Shown in pieces: positions 58,041 through 64,000 of a stretch of 64,000 bases of DNA (its first letter is position 1; every line of letters starts with the position of its first letter). The stretch is from positions 1 through 64,000 of the forward strand of contig NZ_CP045542.1 of assembly GCF_009792315.1 (NCBI RefSeq), read 5' to 3'. This DNA is from Mycoplasma sp. NEAQ87857 (GTDB lineage: Bacteria > Bacillota_I > Bacilli_A > Mycoplasmatales > Metamycoplasmataceae). The notes beneath the pieces are model-generated. The model made no database searches and was not told the origin of the DNA. It saw nothing but the letters and a program-made list of their open reading frames with translations. Made by a program: the position numbers and the translations under genes.

Positions 58041-60511
58041 TTACTTTGATTGTATTTTTCCTCAGTCAAGTGTTACACCAACATCACTTTTATTAACTTT
58101 TTCTACTAATGTTTTAAATTGTGTATTCAATTTTTCTTCAATAGCTTTTTTAAATTCTTGTTCGTTATTTGCTTGGATGTCTTTTAAGAACTCAAGGTTA
58201 CCCATTGTTTGTTCGTTTCAAGCACCTCACACATCACCATATTGTGGGTTGTAGTTATTGATGATTCCTTCTTGGGTTTTGAATACACCTAATCCATTAT
58301 CTTCAAGAGATTTTTCGCTAGTTAAAACATCGAATAATTTGTTAATTGCGAAAGTTCTGTCATATTCATTATATCTATCAATTACCTGAACTTTAGTATA
58401 TTTAGTTGCTTCACCTTTTGCATTTAACATTGGAGAACCATCTAAAAGTTCTTGTCCTTTAGCTCTAATTTTAGCATCGTTTAAGTAATCGTTAAGGTAT
58501 AAAGTAATAGCTTTTTTAAGATTTTCTTGATATGTTGTGTATTCTGGAGTGTTTTCTTTAGGGAATGATTTTAATACACCTTGTGCAAATTCTTTAGCAT
58601 CTTTAACAGATTTTTCGATTAAAGCACTAATTTGTTGATTAGCATCGTCTGATCTTACGATATTTGTTAATCTATTTAAGAAAGCTTCTTTGGTGTTATC
58701 ACCATCAACTCCAAATATTAGTTTTTCAACCAATCTCATGTGGAAACCTTCTTTTTTATCGCCAGAATTAATAATTGATCTATATTTAAGTAGACCTGGA
58801 TTTTCAGGGTCTTTCATTAGATAAACTGGTTCATTAGTTTTAGCATCTACTCTAAGAAGGTTGTTGTTGATTAATCAATGTCTTTCAGGACTAAGTTCAA
58901 TGTTAGACATTGTTGTATTAAAGATTGTTGCAAGAGCATTTTTCAATGGTAATCCATCACCAAATGATTCGTTTAATTTAGTTGTATCTTCTTGAGAAAG
59001 AATACCTTCTATAGGTTGTTGGTTTCATTTATCATGAGAAATAATATATGATGGATCTAATGGGTTTTGTGGGTCAGTTGCTTTATAACCATCTTTACCT
59101 CAAGTAGATTGTTGGTTTACATATTTGGTTAAAACATCATAAGGTTGAATTGATTTTTTGTATTCTGTTAAGAATGAATTAACATCAGCAACTTCTTTAT
59201 CAGAACCCTCATCTTTTTTCACTCAACCTAATTCTTTAATAAAATTTCTAAATTCTTCACGAATAGCTTGTGCTGCCACATTTTGTTTTGCTTCAACAGC
59301 TTCTTGAGCAGCTTTAACAAATGGAACTTTAGCATCTGATTTGAAGTATTCAAAGTATGCATCGTTACTAAATACACATTTTAAAAATTCTTTAAAAGCT
59401 TGTTTTCTGTCAGGAACAGCTTGAATATTTCTAACGTTAATTAAATAACTTCAGAATCCTGGAGCTTGTAAGTAAGGATCATTTGCTCTTAATTCAGGAA
59501 CAATAAAGAATGATTTAGCATTAGCTGTTTTTTGAACGTTTAAAATATCTCATGATCCAACAAGTGAATAATTGATTTTTCCATCTTTCATTAAAGATCA
59601 TACAGAGTTATTAACAGCATTACCATCACTACTTAATGAAGATTTTAGGTCAGATTTAGTAATTCCTTTTTGTCCTCAAACACTTCCTGCAAATTCAGCG
59701 TCACTCATTTTATAAACAGCGTTTCAAATTGGGTACATTAACTTAAGTAATGGTGTAAGTGAATTCATAAATTCTGAGTGATTTGAATCACCTTTTAATC
59801 ATCCACTTGAGATTCCGTTTTCAGATTTATATAAAACTTTTTTAATTAATTCTGGTTTGATTCCAGCAAATGAACCATTTCCAAATCATCAGTTTTGAAC
59901 GTTGATTAATGCTTTTCCTTCTTCTACTAATTTTTCTAATGTAGCATTTTTTAAGTCATTTCTTGTTTCTGTTGTATCTAAATTACTTGCTAATACAATA
60001 CCTTCAGTGTTATGTCTAATTGACATGAATTTTTTAACAATTGCATCATTTTGTTGACCAGGTACTTCACCAAATCTGTTTAATTCTGCTTTTTCAGCAT
60101 CAGTAGCACCTGTTTCTTTCTCAATTTCAGGTAAAAGTGTTGGGTCCCATTTTGATATATCTAAAACCGCATTACCAGCAACTAAATCAGTAACTCTATC
60201 ATGTGGTGCGTAAAAATATCAGGAACTTGGTTAGGATCAGTAACCCCAACAGTGCTAGCACCAAAGTTTAATGCATCAAATACACCTTTGTTAACTCTTT
60301 TAATTCTGTAACCTTTTTTATAAGATTCTGTTTGTTTAAAAAGTTCTTCAGCTTTGTCATACATTTTTTGTTGAGCACCATCAACAGCAATTAAAATTTC
60401 CTTGCTAGTAGAAAATGGATTTGCTTTTGCACATGATACTGATAATCCTGCTACAGCTAAGGTTGTACCAACAGTTAATAAACTAGTTAAAATTTTTTTA
60501 TTTTTCTTCAT
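58041..60511 (-). pseudogene. Maltodextrin-binding lipoprotein, frameshifted
   Basis: About 823 residues if repaired. The start MKKNKKILTSLL carries a lipobox SVSC (Cys27) behind a TAAGGAAAA site, and the body has features of CUT1 solute-binding proteins (SYLINVRNIQAVPDRKQAF, FIVPELRAN). The first frame stops at 60182 after DIFTHHMIELLI. One more T in a T5 run (60212-60216, complement) would continue as DIFYAPHDRVTDLVAGNAVL and stay open to TAA 58041-58043. Either truly inactive or a consensus error; the surrounding operon looks intact. Confidence 0.72.
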
Positions 60512-60563
60512 AATGTTTTTTCCTTAATTTGAATGAAAATTATTTATATAAAGGAGGATTAAA

Positions 60564-61010
60564 TTATTCAAAAGCGATTTCATTTTTAACATAAGCTACT
60601 ATTGCAAATAAAATAGTTAGCGGTGATAAAAAAAGTACAAAACTTAAAACACTAGCAACAATGCCAATTCATTTATTAAATTCCGTTTTACTCAAAATGT
60701 AATAAATATGCATATTAAACAAAATATTTACTATATATAAAATAAATATTGATGTTGCTAAAAACTTAAATCATCAATCTTGCTTGAGTAATTTTAAAAA
60801 ATTAAACCCAAAACTAAATTCACTATTCCAATTTTGATTTAGCATGTATATCATTGTAATAGTAGCTATTAGTACCAATACATTATTAAACATTAAGTAT
60901 AAGTACTCCATAATTTTAGGCATATACTTTCTTTCTAGGGGCCTTTTTCCTAAAAAGAGTCATCTAAGTTTTGTTCTAAAAGGAACTTTTTTTAATTTAA
61001 TCTTTCTCAT
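60564..61010 (-). CDS. Small membrane protein at the head of the transport unit
   Basis: A 148-residue protein with a basic N-terminus (MRKIKLKKVPFRTKLRWLF) and three membrane segments (MFNNVLVLIATITMIYML, FLATSIFILYIVNILFNM, IGIVASVLSFVLFLSPLTI). It reads through four TGA codons as Trp, so it is hidden in the standard code. AGGAG abuts the ATG without a spacer, and a TATAAT box (61023-61028, complement) ends 12 bases upstream, so initiation may be leaderless. Family not recognised. It precedes the binding-protein gene by 52 bases. Confidence 0.75.
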
Positions 61011-61091
61011 CTCCTATTTATAATTATAAAATTAATTCCATTTATTTGTTTTTTATATTTCTTAAACTTATATTATTAAATTGCTAATCTA

Positions 61092-61105
61092 CTTGTATAG
61101 ACAAG
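61092..61105. promoter_or_regulatory. Operator-like palindrome of the transport unit
   Basis: CTTGTATAGACAAG, a CTTG-N6-CAAG palindrome resembling TreR-type GntR operators. It lies about 64 bases upstream of the TATAAT box serving the gene at 60564, between that gene and the amylase gene. Confidence 0.6.
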
Positions 61106-61106
61106 A

Positions 61107-63059
61107 TTAAGATTTCACAATTTTGTATGCCCCAATTCTACAATTACGATTTTTAGGATCACTAGTTCCTAAAATTATTGTTCCTTGAGCATTTGTTTCT
61201 GAAGTTTTTAAATTAATTGCTAAAAATTCTTTTTCAATTTTATATCCTGGTTTAATATGTAAATTAGCTTTTTCTCTATTACCTCATGAATATACAATTA
61301 ATATAAAACTTCCATCTTCATTTCTACGTAAAGTAGTTTCATCATATCTAATATCATCTTTAGCATTTTTACCAAAATCAACCACTTCATTTGGGTTAGC
61401 TATATACTTGGTTTCTTGCGATCTAACTGAAGGGAATTCTTGTCTTAAAGCAATAATTTTTCTTGTCATATTATATGCTGAATCAGGATCTTTAATCATA
61501 TCTTCAACATATCCCATACCCTTAGAAGTATAAGTGTCAATTAGATCATTGGAATTTCTTCTATCGTGGAATTTAACTTTCTTATTGTTGTCTTTTCAAT
61601 AAAAAGCTTCTCTAACATACTTATCACCTTTATCTTTATCTCCACCTTGCATCAATAATTCATTACCTTGATATAAAGTAGGATATCCACCTCTAGATAA
61701 TAATGAAGCAATAGCGTATTCATAAGCACCAACTTGATCTGCATTAAGTTTAAATGGTTTTTCAGTGATAATTTCTTTTGAGAAATATTGTTTAAAGTTG
61801 CTAATTCATCTAGGTACATCGTGGTTATCTAAAAATGGCATTCATTTTGATTCATTATTATTTAAAATATTTTTTAAATAAGTTTCTTCACCATCATTAA
61901 TACTTACATTTCAATTTAATTTTCAATGTTGACCATCAATTAATGAACCTAAAGCTTTTTCTGGTTTTTCCAAAAAGTCATCAAAGTAAAACGATTTAGA
62001 TCGATCATCAATAGGACTACTTCATCATTCACCGAACATTATAGTATCATTTGAAGCATTAGTTATACCTGATTCTTGACGTTTTTTAAGTGCTAAGTTA
62101 GCTACTTTTCTTCATCTTTTGAACAATTTTACTGTTCTTCAACCAAATTCATCAATGCTATGATATGGTGAAGTATCACTGTAGCTTGATGGGAAAAAGT
62201 GTTCAAAAGCATCATATCTAAAACCATCAACACCTTTAGTTACTCAAAACTTATGAACTGCATCAATTTGTTTAAGTAAAGATTCATTTTCAAGATTTAA
62301 ATCTGGCATACCTGATCAAAATCAAGCAGCATAAGTTTGATTAGTATCAGGTACATATTTTCTATTATCAATATTATAATAACCTGATCTGATTCCTTTA
62401 TCTACTCCTGTACGTATAGGTGTTGAAACTGGAGCACCAAAATTTGAAGTAACTTTACTTGGTAAAGGACCAAAGAAATAATAATCACGATATCCTTCAC
62501 TCTTTAGTGCTTTTTGGAATCATGGATGTTCATAAGAAGTGTGGTTAAATGGTACATCTAAAACTACTCTAATTCCTGCTTTATGAGCAGCAATTAAAAA
62601 ATCATCAAACGCTTGCATTCCTCCAAGTTCTGGAGCTACATCTAAATAATCAATAACATCATATCCATGATAAGAACTTGCGGGAAATATTGGTGATAAA
62701 TATAAAATATCAATACCTAAATTAGTAAAATAATCTAAATTATTTTTCAATCCAATAAAATCACCAATACCATCATTATTCCCATCAGCAAAGGTATATA
62801 CCAATAATTGATACATTACATTAGATTTTTTAGCCTTTAAATTAAATGGAGCAATTGCTTTAACATGTTCTGCATCAGGAATATAGTCTAAATGATTTAT
62901 ATTTCTTTGTCTAACACTTGCAACAAAAGATTGATCTCCAAATACACCTTCATAATTTAATGGTTTTTTGTTAACACAAGCTACAATTGGTAAAACTGCA
63001 ACTGAAGTTGATATGGTTAAAATTGTTGATATTAATTTTTTAAATTTATTTTTTATCAT
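61107..63059 (-). CDS. GH13 alpha-amylase-family lipoprotein
   Basis: A 650-residue surface enzyme: signal peptide and lipobox IVAC (Cys28), then the GH13 barrel. Motifs: [45 protein letters not shown] (nucleophile Asp), MFGEWWSS (acid/base Glu) and PFLDNHDVPRW. It would hydrolyse starch, glycogen or pullulan outside the cell to sugars for the ABC importer. AAAGGAG precedes the ATG, which overlaps the stop of the next amylase gene by one base. More than ten TGA codons are Trp. Confidence 0.9.
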
Positions 63060-64000
63060 TATGCTCCTTTATTATCTACTTTAAAAACAGCTAAATAATG
63101 ATTTAAAGAGTTTGAAATAGTATTGTTTTTAATATTCAAGTTTTTATTAATAAAAACTTGAGCAATATTTAAGTTATCTTTTAAAACTAAGTTCTTAGTT
63201 TCTTTAAATAAATTAGCATCTTCATAACCATAAACAAAAACTATAAAACTACCATCATCATTTTTTCTAACAGTAATATTTTGATACGCTAAAGAAGGTG
63301 CATCCTTAAATACTTCATCCACTTGAGCAATATTTTTAATTGCTTGATCTTTAATTGAAGGATAAGTAGCTCTTAATTTATTTATTTTAGCTACTAAGTT
63401 ATAACTAGAATTAGGATCTTGCATCATTTGTTCAATAGTAGGTTCAGCTACTGAAGCACGCTTAGATATTAAATCTTGACTTTTACGTTCTTTAAAATAA
63501 ACTATTTTATTTTCATCACCTCAGTTAAATGATTCTCTAATGTTATAATCACCATTTCCTTCGCCAGATCTTGGTCCTCCTTGCATTAAGATTTCATTAC
63601 CATCATATAAAGTAGGTAATCCTCCTCTAGATAATAATGAAGTCATTGCATATTCATAAGCACCAATTTCTGAAGGTTTTAAAGTAGTTGGTTTATTAGT
63701 TACAGCATCTTTTTGACCTTTACGACTAAAGTTTCATTTAACTTCATTGATAAAGCGTTCAATATCATGATTGTCTAAAAATGGCATTCATTTTGCTGAA
63801 CCAATTGAATTTAGAAGGTTCATTTCATCATTAGGAGAAATATAAACTGAATTATATTTACCTTTAAAATACTGGCCATCAATAACTGTATCTAATGCAT
63901 TATGTAAGAAATTACCAAAAAATGGTTTAGCTTGTACAACACTAGATCATCACTCACCAAACATAAAGAAATTGCTAGAAGATCTTTGATCTGGATGATT
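63059..64000 (-). CDS. Second GH13 alpha-amylase-family protein, 5' part outside the window
   Basis: C-terminal 313 residues of a paralogue of the amylase at 61107. Visible are FFMFGEWWSS (acid/base Glu), [13 protein letters not shown], and LLSRGGLPTLYDGNEILMQGG, all aligned with the downstream protein. The beginning, including any signal peptide, lies right of 64000. The stop overlaps the start of the next gene (TAATG), so the two amylases are co-translated. Confidence 0.88.

Overview
This window is the start of a mollicute chromosome, most likely a Mycoplasma of the hominis/synoviae type (Mycoplasmopsis or a relative). DNA is very AT-rich. UGA is read as tryptophan throughout, so most long genes look broken in the standard code and only become continuous when TGA is Trp. 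The left edge carries dnaA and dnaN with DnaA boxes between them, so the window probably begins at oriC. I could not assign a species from the sequence alone.

Layout: (1) 39-7969, replication and RNA housekeeping: dnaA, dnaN, an S4 RNA-binding protein, RNase HII and HIII, a Cof-type HAD phosphatase, pyrH-frr. (2) 8000-10900, a disturbed region with two tandem ~200-bp hairpin repeats, a probable decayed insertion-sequence end, a complete IS1634-like element, and a thioredoxin gene that lost its 5' end at the insertion. (3) 10904-18522, surface and envelope genes: an overlapping membrane protein/MORN-repeat pair, a DUF31 (MIP-type) serine protease lipoprotein, leucyl aminopeptidase and a large coiled lipoprotein. 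(4) 18614-26477, DNA replication genes (dnaE, free-standing 5'-3' exonuclease, DnaB-like and DnaI-like proteins), fmt and gap. (5) 26570-34966, two paralogous HExxH metalloprotease lipoproteins, a split chromate-family transporter and topA. (6) 35212-36536, the rpsF-ssb-rpsR operon with a possible structured leader. (7) 36737-40214, a broken membrane gene, decayed DNA and a second IS1634-like element that cuts a small membrane ORF.

From 40267 to the right edge almost everything serves starch, glycogen or maltodextrin use. At least two alpha-amylase-family lipoproteins would cut glucans outside the cell. A solute-binding lipoprotein, two permeases (one with a ~580-residue coiled-coil extension) and a MalK-type ATPase would import the maltodextrins. 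Cytoplasmic GH13 enzymes, a type I pullulanase and a GH65 phosphorylase would split them. Beta-phosphoglucomutase would convert beta-glucose-1-phosphate to glucose-6-phosphate for glycolysis. A GntR-family regulator lies in the middle. CTTG-N6-CAA(G/A)-like palindromes occur upstream of three of the transcription units and are its most likely binding sites.

Four genes (about 36.8, 50.6, 51.15 and 60.2 kb) each need one single-base shift to be whole, and each shift can be placed in a T or A run. This is either real decay or slippage control, or consensus error in the assembly. The maltodextrin-binding protein is one of them, so the point matters for deciding whether the import system works. 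I saw no rRNA, tRNA or CRISPR array.
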